Of a stretch of 32,572 bases of DNA, positions 14,778 to 23,292 are shown piece by piece. Each line of letters starts with the position of its first letter. Within the stretch, counting starts at the first letter, position 1. The stretch is taken from NCBI GenBank assembly GCA_023248535.1, contig JAHFEJ010000028.1, positions 1 through 32,572 on the forward strand, read 5' to 3'. Under the pieces are notes generated by a model that saw nothing but the letters and a program-made list of their open reading frames with translations, had not been told where the DNA came from and did not search any database. Both the position numbers and the translations under genes were made by a program. The DNA comes from Nitrospinales bacterium. GTDB lineage: Bacteria; Nitrospinota_A; UBA7883; JACRGQ01.

Positions 14778-15842
14778 ATGAACATCACGGTGACCAAGTC
14801 CCCCGCCAGCCGCCGCGCGCAGGCAAACCTTGAAAACGCGGCGTTTGGCGAAGTTTTTTCCGATCACATGTTCCAGATGGAATTCCGCAACGGCGGCTGG
14901 AGAGAGGCGAAGCTGCTGCCGTTCGGCCCGCTGCCGATGCTCCCATCGATTAGCGCGCTGCACTACGGGCAGATCGTGTTCGAGGGACTGAAGGCGTTCC
15001 GGCAGCAAAGCGGCGCGGTGGCGCTATTCCGCCCCGAAAAGTTTTACGAGCGGTTTGCCCGCTCCTGCCGCCGCCTCGCCATTCCCTCCATGAGCCGGGA
15101 ACAGTTTATCGGGGCGGTTACCTCGGTGGTGCGAGAAGACGAAGGCTGGGTGCCGCAAAAACGGGGGCACTCGCTTTATCTGCGCCCCTTTGTGTTTGCC
15201 TCGGAGAGCTTTTTGGGGGTGCGCGCCTCGCGCGAATACACCTTCATGGTGATCGCCTCGCCGGTGGGAAATTACTACAAAGAGGGAGTGAAGCCGGTGC
15301 GGCTGACCACCAGCGCCGATTACATCCGCGCCGCCAAAGGGGGGCTGGGGGATGTGAAAACCCCCGCCAACTACGCCGCATCGCTGCTGGCCGCCGAAGA
15401 GGCGCGCGACGAGGGTTTCGCGCAGGTGATCTGGCTGGATGCCGCCGAACACCGCTACCTGGAAGAGGCGGGGGCGATGAACATTTTTTGCGTTATCGGC
15501 GGCGAACTGGTAACCCCTCCGCTGGAAGGAACCATTCTTCCCGGCGTCACGCGCGACAGCGTGCTGGCCCTGGCGAAAGCGTGGGGCCTCAAAATAGCGG
15601 AGCGGCGCATCGCCATCGACGAACTTTTCGATGCGGGTGAAAAAGGAACGCTGCGCGAGGTGTTCGGTAGCGGCACCGCCGCGGTCATCTCGCCGGTGGG
15701 GGAAATCCGCCACCGCGGCGAAACGCTTTCGGTGAACGGCGGCAACATCGGGCCGCTGGCGCAACGGTTTTACGACGCCATCACCGCCATCCAGTACGGC
15801 GAGGCCGAAGATGCCTTCGCGTGGATGGAGAAGGTCGTTTAA
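14778..15842 (+). CDS. ilvE: Branched-chain amino acid aminotransferase
   Basis: This PLP enzyme swaps the amino group between glutamate and the 2-oxo acids of Val, Leu and Ile. The 354-residue length fits the larger (BCAT type II) form rather than the 310-residue E. coli IlvE. Evidence is GQIVFEGLKAFR near residue 65, YLRPFVFASE, and the PLP-Lys region GDVKTPANYAASLLAAEEA with Lys194. The class IV aminotransferase signature follows as YLEEAGAMNIFCVI, and PGVTRDSVLALA lies near the C-terminus. The start is set by GGAGAGAAAG directly before ATG 14778; the open frame to 14643 upstream lacks family sequence. It stands as a single gene. Confidence 0.92.
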   Translation: MNITVTKSPASRRAQANLENAAFGEVFSDHMFQMEFRNGGWREAKLLPFGPLPMLPSISALHYGQIVFEGLKAFRQQSGAVALFRPEKFYERFARSCRRLAIPSMSREQFIGAVTSVVREDEGWVPQKRGHSLYLRPFVFASESFLGVRASREYTFMVIASPVGNYYKEGVKPVRLTTSADYIRAAKGGLGDVKTPANYAASLLAAEEARDEGFAQVIWLDAAEHRYLEEAGAMNIFCVIGGELVTPPLEGTILPGVTRDSVLALAKAWGLKIAERRIAIDELFDAGEKGTLREVFGSGTAAVISPVGEIRHRGETLSVNGGNIGPLAQRFYDAITAIQYGEAEDAFAWMEKVV

Positions 15843-15934
15843 TTTTTTTAAAACGTATTGATGTAGAATTTATTGTATGGGGATGACCAGATGATTAAAC
15901 TACCGGCCATCCCCGTTTCTAAAGAAGATCAAGA

Positions 15935-15961
15935 CTTGAAGTCACATATCGTGACTTCAAG
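15935..15961. promoter_or_regulatory. Perfect palindrome just before the GlcD-type gene (candidate operator)
   Basis: CTTGAAGTCAC (15935-15945) and GTGACTTCAAG (15951-15961) are perfect 11-base arms around ATATC, 15 bases before the start codon. This could be a dimeric repressor site (GntR or similar) or an RNA hairpin masking the ribosome site. No regulator gene lies next to it. Confidence 0.5.
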
Positions 15962-15976
15962 AAGTCCGAGTTGAGA

Positions 15977-17344
15977 ATGGAACAATCCGTCATTAACGAG
16001 TTGCGGGCGGCCTGCGGCGACATGACCACGGAGCAGGAGGAGCTGCTCCTCTATTCATTTGACGCCACGAAGATAAAGCAGATGCCGGATTGCGTCCTCT
16101 TCCCCCGTTCCACCGCGGAGGTGGTGGCGGCGGTGAACATCTGCGCCCGGCACGGCATCCCCATCACTCCGCGCGGGGCCGGTACCGGCTATACCGGCGC
16201 GGCGGTTCCCATCCAGGGCGGGGTGGTGATGAACTTCGTAAAGATGAACCGCATCCTGAAGATCGACCTTGACGCGATGTACGCCGAGGTGGAGCCGGGG
16301 ATCGTGAACGCCGAGCTGGGAAGGGAGCTGGCCAAGCACGGCCTCTTTTACCCGCCCGACCCGGCAAGCCTGAAGAGCAGCACCATCGGCGGCAACGTGA
16401 TGACCGGCGCGGGAGGACCAGCCGCGGTGAAATACGGCGTTACGCGCGATTATGTGATGGGCCTCACGGCGGTATTCATGGACGGCAGCGTGGTGGAGAC
16501 CGGCATTAAATGCGCCAAAGGGGCGGTGGGATACGACCTCACGCGGCTGTTGGTCGGCAGCGAGGGGACGCTTGCCATCGTCACAAAGATACGCCTGAAG
16601 CTGGCGCCTCTGCCCAAAGCGGTTGTGACGGCCATGACGGTGTTCGATGACCGCCGCGCGGCGGTGAACGCCGTGACAGAGATACTCCGCGCCCGGCTGG
16701 CGCCGCGCACGCTGGAGTACATCGACCGCACCGCCATCCGCTGTGTGGAGGAATACCTGCATGCGGGCCTTCCCGTGGATGCCGGGGGGATGCTGCTGGT
16801 GGAAACGGACGGGGATTTCGATCCCGCCATGCGGGAGATGGAAGCGATCAAGGCGGTCTGCGAAAAGCTGGGCGCGCGTTCGTTTACCGTCGCGCGGGAT
16901 AACGCGGAGGCCCAATCCTTTTGGAAAGTGCGGCGCTCCATATCCGTATCGCTTAACCGGTTGCGCCCCACCAAAATAAACGAGGACGTTACCGTGCCGC
17001 GCAACCGGATAGGCGAGCTGATGGACCGGCTGGATGAACTCTCCCGCCGGACCGGGCTGCCGATCGTCAACTTCGGCCACGCGGGCGATGGCAACATCCA
17101 CGTGAACGTGATGACCGACGCATCTAACCAAAAAGAATATGACTTGGCCCTGAAGACGGTGGATGAAGTATTGCGGATAACGCTGGAACTGGACGGTACG
17201 CTTTCGGGCGAGCATGGGGTAGGATTGGTGAAAATGCCGTACATCGAAAAAGAATTGGGAAAATCCTGCGTGGAAATAAGTAAAAGATTGAAAAAAGCGT
17301 TCGATCCCGCCAACATCCTGAATCCGGGGAAGATTTTCCCCTGA
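15977..17344 (+). CDS. FAD-binding oxidase of the GlcD/D-lactate dehydrogenase type
   Basis: These flavoproteins oxidise 2-hydroxy acids such as glycolate or D-lactate and pass electrons to quinone or cytochromes. The 455-residue protein has the PCMH FAD-binding domain: PRGAGTGYTGAAVPIQGGVV, DPASLKSSTIGGNVMTGAGG and LLVGSEGTLAIVTKI. The C-terminal cap holds VNFGHAGDGNIHVNV and LSGEHGVG and ends LNPGKIFP. It lacks an iron-sulfur subunit next to it (no GlcE/GlcF here). A TTG at 15971 is an alternative start. A palindrome lies directly upstream. Substrate specificity cannot be fixed from sequence. Confidence 0.88.
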   Translation: MEQSVINELRAACGDMTTEQEELLLYSFDATKIKQMPDCVLFPRSTAEVVAAVNICARHGIPITPRGAGTGYTGAAVPIQGGVVMNFVKMNRILKIDLDAMYAEVEPGIVNAELGRELAKHGLFYPPDPASLKSSTIGGNVMTGAGGPAAVKYGVTRDYVMGLTAVFMDGSVVETGIKCAKGAVGYDLTRLLVGSEGTLAIVTKIRLKLAPLPKAVVTAMTVFDDRRAAVNAVTEILRARLAPRTLEYIDRTAIRCVEEYLHAGLPVDAGGMLLVETDGDFDPAMREMEAIKAVCEKLGARSFTVARDNAEAQSFWKVRRSISVSLNRLRPTKINEDVTVPRNRIGELMDRLDELSRRTGLPIVNFGHAGDGNIHVNVMTDASNQKEYDLALKTVDEVLRITLELDGTLSGEHGVGLVKMPYIEKELGKSCVEISKRLKKAFDPANILNPGKIFP

Positions 17345-17386
17345 ATTCTGGCGAAAACACCCCTTAAACGTTTTGTTGAAAAACTG

Positions 17387-17416
17387 TTTACATTTTCCCT
17401 TTCGCCATGATATAAA
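17387..17416 (+). promoter_or_regulatory. Candidate sigma-70 promoter for the Rieske/cytochrome b operon
   Basis: TTTACA (17387-17392) and TATAAA (17411-17416) are separated by 18 bases in an AT-rich gap, about 53 bases before the Rieske start codon. The match to TTGACA/TATAAT is good but not perfect. Confidence 0.5.
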
Positions 17417-17469
17417 AACCGGCACTTGCCATAAAGCCAAACGGAGAGGGAACATTGGGAGGAAGGGAA

Positions 17470-18039
17470 ATGGCTGACGAGAATTTGTCGCGCAGGCGAT
17501 TTTTTAATTTGGTCGGGTGGGGATCCATGCTCGCCTTCTTTGGCGGAGTTGGCGGCGCCGCCGCAAAATTCTTTTACCCCGGCGTTCTGTATGAACCCCG
17601 TTCCACCTTCAATGCCGGCAAGCCGGAAGAATATGTAGCCCCCAGCGGCAAAGAAAAAGTGGTGGTTGACGAACGCTGGAAAAAAAACCAGCGCGTCTGG
17701 ATACTCCGCAACGACAAAGGCATTTACGGCCTCGTCGGCGTGTGCACCCACCTTGGCTGCACGCCAAACTGGTTCCCCAGCGAAGGGCTGTTCAAGTGCC
17801 CCTGCCATGGATCCATTTTTAACGTTGAAGGCGAGCCGATCGGCGGGCCGGCCCCCGAACCGCTCTACCGCCCTAAGATTTCTTTGGCGCCGGACGGCTC
17901 GATGATCGTTACCACCGGGTTGCTCGGCATCCGCCGCGCCAACCTGCAAGCGGTTAAGAAATATGCCGATGTCTATTTCCACGACGATGAAAAGGCATAT
18001 ATCACCCAACCACCGTACTTTTTACCGTTGAAAGCATAA
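17470..18039 (+). CDS. Rieske [2Fe-2S] iron-sulfur subunit of a cytochrome bc-type complex
   Basis: The 189-residue protein has a twin-arginine-like N-terminus (LSRRRFFNLVG) and a membrane anchor (residues 16-37, GSMLAFFGGVGGAAAKFF). The Rieske fold carries both cluster-binding boxes, CTHLGC and CPCHGS, with two Cys and two His ligands. It accepts electrons from quinol at the Qo site of cytochrome b and passes them to cytochrome c. The C-terminal extension after the fold (about 35 residues) ends TQPPYFLPLKA. The start at 17470 follows GGGAGGAAGGG; a TTG at 17455 precedes this site. Cytochrome b follows 12 bases after the stop. Confidence 0.93.
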   Translation: MADENLSRRRFFNLVGWGSMLAFFGGVGGAAAKFFYPGVLYEPRSTFNAGKPEEYVAPSGKEKVVVDERWKKNQRVWILRNDKGIYGLVGVCTHLGCTPNWFPSEGLFKCPCHGSIFNVEGEPIGGPAPEPLYRPKISLAPDGSMIVTTGLLGIRRANLQAVKKYADVYFHDDEKAYITQPPYFLPLKA

Positions 18040-18051
18040 GGGCAGGCAACC

Positions 18052-18855
18052 ATGTCAGAACATCACCACCAGAAAAAAACCCCGGCTCAAAAGACGTTCG
18101 AGTTGCTTTCCGCCCTCTTAACCGACAACCCGATATACAAATCGATCTTCCGCACCGGCTACCCCAGCACGCTGCTTAAGCAAATGGCCGTCATGCGGTC
18201 CAGCTTCTACATGCATATTTTCCCCACCAAGGTTGGCGAACACGGCCTCCGGCTGCGCTACTCCTGGTGCATGGGGGGAATCACCTTTTTCCTGTTCCTG
18301 CTCCTCGCGCTCACCGGCATCCTGCTGATGTTCTACTATGTGCCGGAAGAGCACCGCGCCTTCAACGACATGAAAGACCTGCGTTTCATGGTGCCATTCG
18401 GGGTCATATTGCGTAATATGCACCGCTGGGCGGCGCATGCCATGGTGTTGGCCGTGATGCTGCACATGATGCGCGTTTTCTACACCGGCTCTTACAAAGC
18501 CCCCCGGCAACTCAACTGGGTGGTGGGCGTTCTTCTGCTGCTGTTCACCCTGCTCCTCTCGTTCACCGGCTACCTGTTGCCGTGGGATCAGCTGGGGTTC
18601 TGGGCCGTGACTGTGGGAACCAACATGGCATCCGCCTCGCCGCTAGTGGGATATGAAGGCCCTTTCCATGAATTGCTGGGCGTGCAGGTTGACAATGACA
18701 TCCGGTTCGCCATCATCGGCGGCACGCGCATCGGGCCGAACGCGCTGGTGCGCGCGTATGTGTGGCATTGCGTCGGCATCCCGCTGGTGGCGACGTTGCT
18801 GATGGTCTTCCACTTTTGGAGAATCCGCAAAGACGGTTTCTCGGGTCCTTTGTGA
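18052..18855 (+). CDS. Cytochrome b N-terminal subunit (cytochrome b6-like)
   Basis: The 267-residue integral membrane protein binds two b hemes across the inner membrane. It shows the paired His sites [20 protein letters not shown] and [20 protein letters not shown], four main transmembrane helices, and [19 protein letters not shown], typical of the Qo-side helix. The cytosolic N-terminus is long and His/Lys-rich ([10 protein letters not shown]). Only the b6-like half is encoded; the second half is a separate gene, as in b6f and in many bacterial bc complexes of anaerobic lineages. Confidence 0.92.
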   Translation: MSEHHHQKKTPAQKTFELLSALLTDNPIYKSIFRTGYPSTLLKQMAVMRSSFYMHIFPTKVGEHGLRLRYSWCMGGITFFLFLLLALTGILLMFYYVPEEHRAFNDMKDLRFMVPFGVILRNMHRWAAHAMVLAVMLHMMRVFYTGSYKAPRQLNWVVGVLLLLFTLLLSFTGYLLPWDQLGFWAVTVGTNMASASPLVGYEGPFHELLGVQVDNDIRFAIIGGTRIGPNALVRAYVWHCVGIPLVATLLMVFHFWRIRKDGFSGPL

Positions 18856-18871
18856 GCGGGGGGAGGCAATG

Positions 18872-19678
18872 ATGGAACAGGAATTCAGGTCGGACAAATC
18901 CGGCTACATGCTCATGAACAAGCCGGGGTATCCCCGGGTGCCGTCGTGGCCCAACCTCGTGTGGGTCATTTTCCTTATGATGCTGTTCATAACGATCCTG
19001 CTGTGGGGCGTTTCTTTTCTGGCGTACGCGCCCCTGGAAGAAATGGCGGAGTGGGCCAAAACCCCCAACCCGGCGAAAGCGCCGTGGTACTTTATCGGCC
19101 TGCAGGAACTGCTGGTCTATTTCGATCCGTGGATCGCCGGCGTGATGTTGCCGAACCAGATACTGATCGGCCTCATACTGATTCCGTACGTCGACATCAC
19201 CCCGACCGAACAGGGGCATTACCGCTGGAGCCAACGCCGCTTCGCCGTGGCGTACTTTACCTTCGGCATCGCGTTCTGGGCCACCCTTATTTTCGTCGGC
19301 CAGCTGCTGCGCGGACCGAGCTGGCAAATCTACTGGCCGATCATCGACTACGATCTCACCGGCCATAGCTGGACCCGCGAAGGGATACCGCTAAAACAGG
19401 GAGGCCTCAAGCTTGCCTCGCTTTCCACCGGCACGGGCATGGCGCTGCTCATCGGTTTCTTCAGCATCGGCATGATCCTGCCCTTTATGGTGACCAAGCT
19501 CTTCCCGAAATCAAACGTGGTGCAGGGGCTGGACCGGTATTTAAAGGAGCTTGGTTATATCAAGTACTTTGTCGTGCAAAGCCACGTTTTGATGATGACG
19601 GCGACGGTGGTAAAAATCATTTTGCGGCTCGGCTTCAACATCAAGTACATCATCGAAACCCCGTGGTTTAAAATATAA
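18872..19678 (+). CDS. Cytochrome b C-terminal subunit (subunit IV-like)
   Basis: The 268-residue membrane protein follows the b6-like subunit. It contains the Qo-site equivalent PWYFIGLQELLVYF (the PEWY-loop position reads KAPWY), then LPNQILIGLILIPYVDI and further helices. It is longer than plant subunit IV (about 160 residues). The extra C-terminal part has two more hydrophobic segments, one near TGTGMALLIGFFSIGMILPF, and ends in a helix reaching IIETPWFKI. ATG 18872 is preferred to 18869 because the GGAGG spacing is five rather than two bases. Confidence 0.88.
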   Translation: MEQEFRSDKSGYMLMNKPGYPRVPSWPNLVWVIFLMMLFITILLWGVSFLAYAPLEEMAEWAKTPNPAKAPWYFIGLQELLVYFDPWIAGVMLPNQILIGLILIPYVDITPTEQGHYRWSQRRFAVAYFTFGIAFWATLIFVGQLLRGPSWQIYWPIIDYDLTGHSWTREGIPLKQGGLKLASLSTGTGMALLIGFFSIGMILPFMVTKLFPKSNVVQGLDRYLKELGYIKYFVVQSHVLMMTATVVKIILRLGFNIKYIIETPWFKI

Positions 19679-19689
19679 AGTAGGCAACC

Positions 19690-20943
19690 ATGATTGAAAA
19701 GATTGTCATAGCGATACTCGTTGTAAACGTACTCGGTTTCATCGTGCTGTGGACCCGGAACCAGAACATGCTATACGCCCTCTTCGCCACTTCGTTGCTG
19801 GCCCTGTTCGGGCTGACCGTCGCCAAGGAGTACTCGGCGGAATGGCGCCACTTCCAGCACGAATACATTGAAATGGCCGTTGGACTCGAAAAAAACCCCG
19901 AAACGGTTCAAACGCTCAAGCGCACCCCCATTAAGATTCTCCAGGTGTGGAACAACGAATTGGGGATCACCGACCGGTGCGTCTCATGCCATCTGGGATA
20001 CGACAACCCCGCCTTCAAAGACGCCCCGGAGCCGTTCCGGTACCATGCGGCGGCCCGCGAACACGATTTTAACAAGATTGGCTGCACGATCTGCCACCAA
20101 GGGCAGGGACACGCGACCGAGAAAACCGAAGCGCACGCACACCACATCGTGGCTTGGGATTTCCCGATGTGGCCGAACAACATGGTGCAGCTCTCCTGCC
20201 CGCAATGCCACGAAGAACTGTTCCGGCCCGGATACCGCCTGAAAGGAGCCGAGATGATCACCGCTTCACGCGACATCGTCGATGGCGTGAACGAACTGGG
20301 AGTAAAATGCACCTCCTGCCACACGATCCGCGGCGTGGGCGAAGTGCTGGGACCGGACCTGACCGAATTTGGGGAGAAAATCGGCCACGAATTCGACGGC
20401 ACCCATGTGATGAAATATGTCGAGGGCGAAAAAAACAAGTACAACTGGACGTTCCAGCACTTCAAGGATCCGGCGAAAATCACGCCCAACGATCCGGAGC
20501 TTAAGCTGGAAGAGACCGTTATGCCCAACTTCGGCTTCACCGATGAGCAGGCGCACGCCCTCGCGGTTTATGTTTTCAGCTTCCGCACACCGAAGCTGCC
20601 GGCCAAGTACCTCTACCACAACAGCCAACTGTATATGAAAAAGGGGGGAGAAACCGCCTCATTCATAAACGATTACGAGCGGCAATTCCCCGATCTCAAC
20701 TCCCTGCCGGTGGGCCAACGGCTCTTCATCAAATCGAAGTGCTGGTTCTGCCATACCATTGAAGGCAAGGGAGGCAAGATCGGGCCCGATCTCACCAAGG
20801 TTGGCGGCCGGTACGACAAGGAAAAGATGCTGGAATTCTGGAACAATCCGTCGAAGATGGCCAAGCACGGCCTTGGGGTGAAGTTTAATTTGGATGAAAG
20901 CCAGATGGAGCAGATTGCCGATTTCTTGCTGACGCTGAAATAA
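19690..20943 (+). CDS. Membrane-anchored pentaheme c-type cytochrome
   Basis: The 417-residue protein has two N-terminal hydrophobic segments (about 3-22 and 28-46) and then a periplasmic region with five CxxCH heme motifs at residues 97 (CVSCH), 132 (CTICH), 170 (CPQCH), 207 (CTSCH) and 351 (CWFCH). The last lies in a class I-like domain ending with MEQIADFLLTL. It probably takes the cytochrome c1 or f role in the complex, passing electrons from the Rieske protein to soluble or membrane acceptors. It follows the cytochrome b subunits by 11 bases. Confidence 0.9.
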   Translation: MIEKIVIAILVVNVLGFIVLWTRNQNMLYALFATSLLALFGLTVAKEYSAEWRHFQHEYIEMAVGLEKNPETVQTLKRTPIKILQVWNNELGITDRCVSCHLGYDNPAFKDAPEPFRYHAAAREHDFNKIGCTICHQGQGHATEKTEAHAHHIVAWDFPMWPNNMVQLSCPQCHEELFRPGYRLKGAEMITASRDIVDGVNELGVKCTSCHTIRGVGEVLGPDLTEFGEKIGHEFDGTHVMKYVEGEKNKYNWTFQHFKDPAKITPNDPELKLEETVMPNFGFTDEQAHALAVYVFSFRTPKLPAKYLYHNSQLYMKKGGETASFINDYERQFPDLNSLPVGQRLFIKSKCWFCHTIEGKGGKIGPDLTKVGGRYDKEKMLEFWNNPSKMAKHGLGVKFNLDESQMEQIADFLLTLK

Positions 20944-20953
20944 GTTGCCCAAA

Positions 20954-20998
20954 CGCCTGATTATCCGTACTATGGGAATAGGCACGACTAATCAGGCG
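20954..20998. repeat. Inverted repeat between the pentaheme and oxidoreductase genes
   Basis: CGCCTGATTA (20954-20963) and TAATCAGGCG (20989-20998) are perfect 10-base arms in the 76-bp gap. It may be an mRNA processing or attenuation structure that sets the ratio of membrane to soluble subunits, or an operator. No T-run follows, so it is not a clear terminator. Confidence 0.55.
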
Positions 20999-21019
20999 AG
21001 ATGTATGAAAGGTTGAATT

Positions 21020-22801
21020 ATGGCTTCGGAGACAAAGCGCGCATACGATTTCCTGTATGACCAGCGCTCCTATCAAGGGGTGCCGTGCCAGACCAACTGC
21101 CCGGTTCACACCGACGTTGAAGGCTACATAAAACACATCCATGAAGGGAATTTTGAGGCGGCGCACCGCCTGATACGCGAAACCAACCCCTTCCCGGCCG
21201 TCTGCGGCCGCGTATGCCAGCACTGGTGCGAGCGGGGATGCAACCGCCGCATGATAGACCAGTCGATTTCCATCATGTCGCTTAAGCGGTCCGCGACCGA
21301 CTATTCCAAAAATACGTTTAAGTTGCCGGAACAGCGCTACAATACGCTGGAACGGGTTGCGATCATCGGCGCCGGCCCCGCCGGCCTTACCACCGCGCAC
21401 GACCTGGCAAAGCTGGGCTACCGTCCCACCGTATTTGAAATGTTCCCGCATCCGGGGGGCATGATGCGCTACGGCATCCCGGCCTACCGGTTGCCGCGCG
21501 AGGTGATCGATTTCGAGGTGGAATATATCAAGCGGCTCGGCGTGGAGATCCGGTACAACACGATGGTGGGCCGCGACATCCACTTCCACGAGATGCAGGC
21601 TGAATTCAAGGCGATCCTCATCGCCGCGGGGGCGCACAAAGCCGTGCACCTGAAGGTGCCGGGCGAAAACCTGAAAGGGGTCTATCACGGCTGTACCTTC
21701 ATGCAGCTGGTGAACTTGGGCAAATCCCTGCCGCCAATGGCCGGCAAGACCGTGGCCGTCATTGGCGGCGGCTTCACCGCGATGGACGTTTCCCGCTCCA
21801 GCATCCGCCTCGGCGCCAAAAAAGTGTATATCGTCTACCGCCGCACACGGGCGGAAATCCCGGTTAACGAAAAGGAGATCACCGAGGCCGAGGATGAGGG
21901 GATCGAATTCCGCTACCTCGAGGCCCCCGTGGAGATCGTCTCCAATGACGGCGTCAACGTCAGCGGCATCAAGTTGATCAAATCGGAACTGGGCGAACCG
22001 GACGCCTCCGGCCGCCGCAAGCCGGTGCCGGTGGAAGGCTCGGAGTTTATCCTCGAGTGCGACTACGTCATGCCGGCCGTTTCCCAATCGCCCGACATGT
22101 CGTTCATCTCCCAAAAGTCCGGTTTGCGCCTCACCACCTGGGGATCGCTGGACGTGAACCAGAAGTTCGAGACCAATCTGCCGGGCATCTTCGCCACCGG
22201 CGATTACATCACCGGCACCCGCGACGTGATCAATGTCGTGGCGGACGGCCACCGCGCGGCGATCAGCATCGATTCCTACCTGCGCGGCGTCAGCGGCGAA
22301 TACAGCCGGACGGAAAACCTCCACCTCGAAGAGGATCAGACGCCGGTGAAATTGGCCTCCTACGACAACATCAGCCGCCACCACGCCGAATACATTCCCG
22401 TGAACCTGCGCCTCAACACCTTTGAAGAAGTGGAACGTACCTTCACGAAGGAAGAGGCGATACTTGAAGCGGCCCGTTGCTTCCAGTGCAGCCACACGTG
22501 GCGCTACAATTCCGATACCTGTATCCTCTGCAATAACTGCGTGGATGTCTGTCCGCAGAAATGCCTGGGCATGGCGGAATTGACCGAGCTGGAATTCAAC
22601 CGCCTTTTTAACGAGGATATCAGCCTTAAAGAGCAGGGTATCACCGGCATCGAGATCGACCGCGATCTGTGCATCCGCTGTACTTTCTGCGCCCAGGTCT
22701 GCCCGACCGATTCCATCGATTTCACCACATACAAAAAGACGGAAACCCGGGTGCCGGGAGCAGTAGGGCCGTTAAAAACCGAGGGGAAGGGAAAGAAGTA
22801 A
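21020..22801 (+). CDS. GltD-like FAD/NAD(P)-binding oxidoreductase with C-terminal double [4Fe-4S] ferredoxin domain
   Basis: The 593-residue soluble protein belongs to the glutamate synthase small-subunit-like family. Its N-terminal Cys cluster region (CQTNCPVHTDVEGYI to GRVCQHWCERGC, residues 23-74) binds [4Fe-4S]. FAD-binding RVAIIGAGPAGLTTAHDL is near residue 113, and the second Rossmann motif TVAVIGGGFTAMDVSRS follows. LPGIFATGDYITG closes the flavin domain. The C-terminus (about 500-570) has CILCNNCVDVCPQKC and CIRCTFCAQVCPTDSIDF, a two-cluster ferredoxin. No gltB large subunit is present. In this operon it may exchange electrons between NAD(P)H, ferredoxin and the quinol-oxidising complex; that role is inferred. 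Confidence 0.88.
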   Translation: MASETKRAYDFLYDQRSYQGVPCQTNCPVHTDVEGYIKHIHEGNFEAAHRLIRETNPFPAVCGRVCQHWCERGCNRRMIDQSISIMSLKRSATDYSKNTFKLPEQRYNTLERVAIIGAGPAGLTTAHDLAKLGYRPTVFEMFPHPGGMMRYGIPAYRLPREVIDFEVEYIKRLGVEIRYNTMVGRDIHFHEMQAEFKAILIAAGAHKAVHLKVPGENLKGVYHGCTFMQLVNLGKSLPPMAGKTVAVIGGGFTAMDVSRSSIRLGAKKVYIVYRRTRAEIPVNEKEITEAEDEGIEFRYLEAPVEIVSNDGVNVSGIKLIKSELGEPDASGRRKPVPVEGSEFILECDYVMPAVSQSPDMSFISQKSGLRLTTWGSLDVNQKFETNLPGIFATGDYITGTRDVINVVADGHRAAISIDSYLRGVSGEYSRTENLHLEEDQTPVKLASYDNISRHHAEYIPVNLRLNTFEEVERTFTKEEAILEAARCFQCSHTWRYNSDTCILCNNCVDVCPQKCLGMAELTELEFNRLFNEDISLKEQGITGIEIDRDLCIRCTFCAQVCPTDSIDFTTYKKTETRVPGAVGPLKTEGKGKK

Positions 22802-23191
22802 ATGCTGAAAGTCAAAGACCGCATGGCGCCAAAGCTGAACACCATTCCGGAGGGATCGTCCTCCCTGGATGCGGCCAAATACCTTGCCGACCGCCGGTAT
22901 TCCTCCATTTTCATAGCGCGCGGTGAACAGGTGGCCGGCATGCTCACCGATACCGATCTGGTGTGCAAAGTCATGGCGGCCGGAAAAGACCCCTCTAAAA
23001 CGAAGGTGGAGGAGATCATGACCACCACCCTGTTTTCCATCGATCTCAACGCGGCGCTCACCGAAGCGAACGACATGATGGACAAGCACCGCCTGCGCCA
23101 TCTTGCGGTCACCGAAAACGGCAAGATCATCAGCGTTATTTCAATCCGCGATCTCATTCATCCCGCGTACACCGACGGCGAGGGCTGGTAA
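22802..23191 (+). CDS. CBS-domain pair protein
   Basis: The 129-residue protein is essentially one Bateman module: two CBS motifs, the first with YLADRRYSSIFIARGEQVAG and the second with HRLRHLAVTENGKIISVI ending in SIRDLI. CBS pairs bind AMP, ATP or SAM and regulate partner proteins. Its ATG follows the oxidoreductase stop directly (TAAATG), so it is translationally coupled and probably senses energy state for this electron-transfer operon. A strong terminator follows. Confidence 0.88.
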   Translation: MLKVKDRMAPKLNTIPEGSSSLDAAKYLADRRYSSIFIARGEQVAGMLTDTDLVCKVMAAGKDPSKTKVEEIMTTTLFSIDLNAALTEANDMMDKHRLRHLAVTENGKIISVISIRDLIHPAYTDGEGW

Positions 23192-23211
23192 GGCTTTCGC
23201 CGTTTTCCGTA

Positions 23212-23260
23212 CCGTGGCTGGTTATTTCCTGGGGAGGGGGGCCAGCCACGGTTTTTTTTT
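23212..23260 (+). terminator. Intrinsic terminator of the bc-complex operon
   Basis: CCGTGGCTGG (23212-23221) and CCAGCCACGG (23242-23251) form a perfect 10-bp stem, followed at once by a run of nine T. The loop is 20 bases. It lies 20 bases after the CBS gene stop. Confidence 0.9.
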
Positions 23261-23292
23261 CGCTAAACCATCAGCCCCCGGGAAGTTGCTGG

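Noticed and set aside
16055-17455. 466-residue minus-strand frame
   Set aside because: Shadow of the GlcD-type flavoprotein gene; no domain and unnatural composition.
20885-22495. 536-residue open frame on the minus strand
   Set aside because: It is the antisense of the GltD-like oxidoreductase, which has clear FAD and iron-sulfur motifs; the antisense translation is His/Arg/Val-rich with no recognisable domain.
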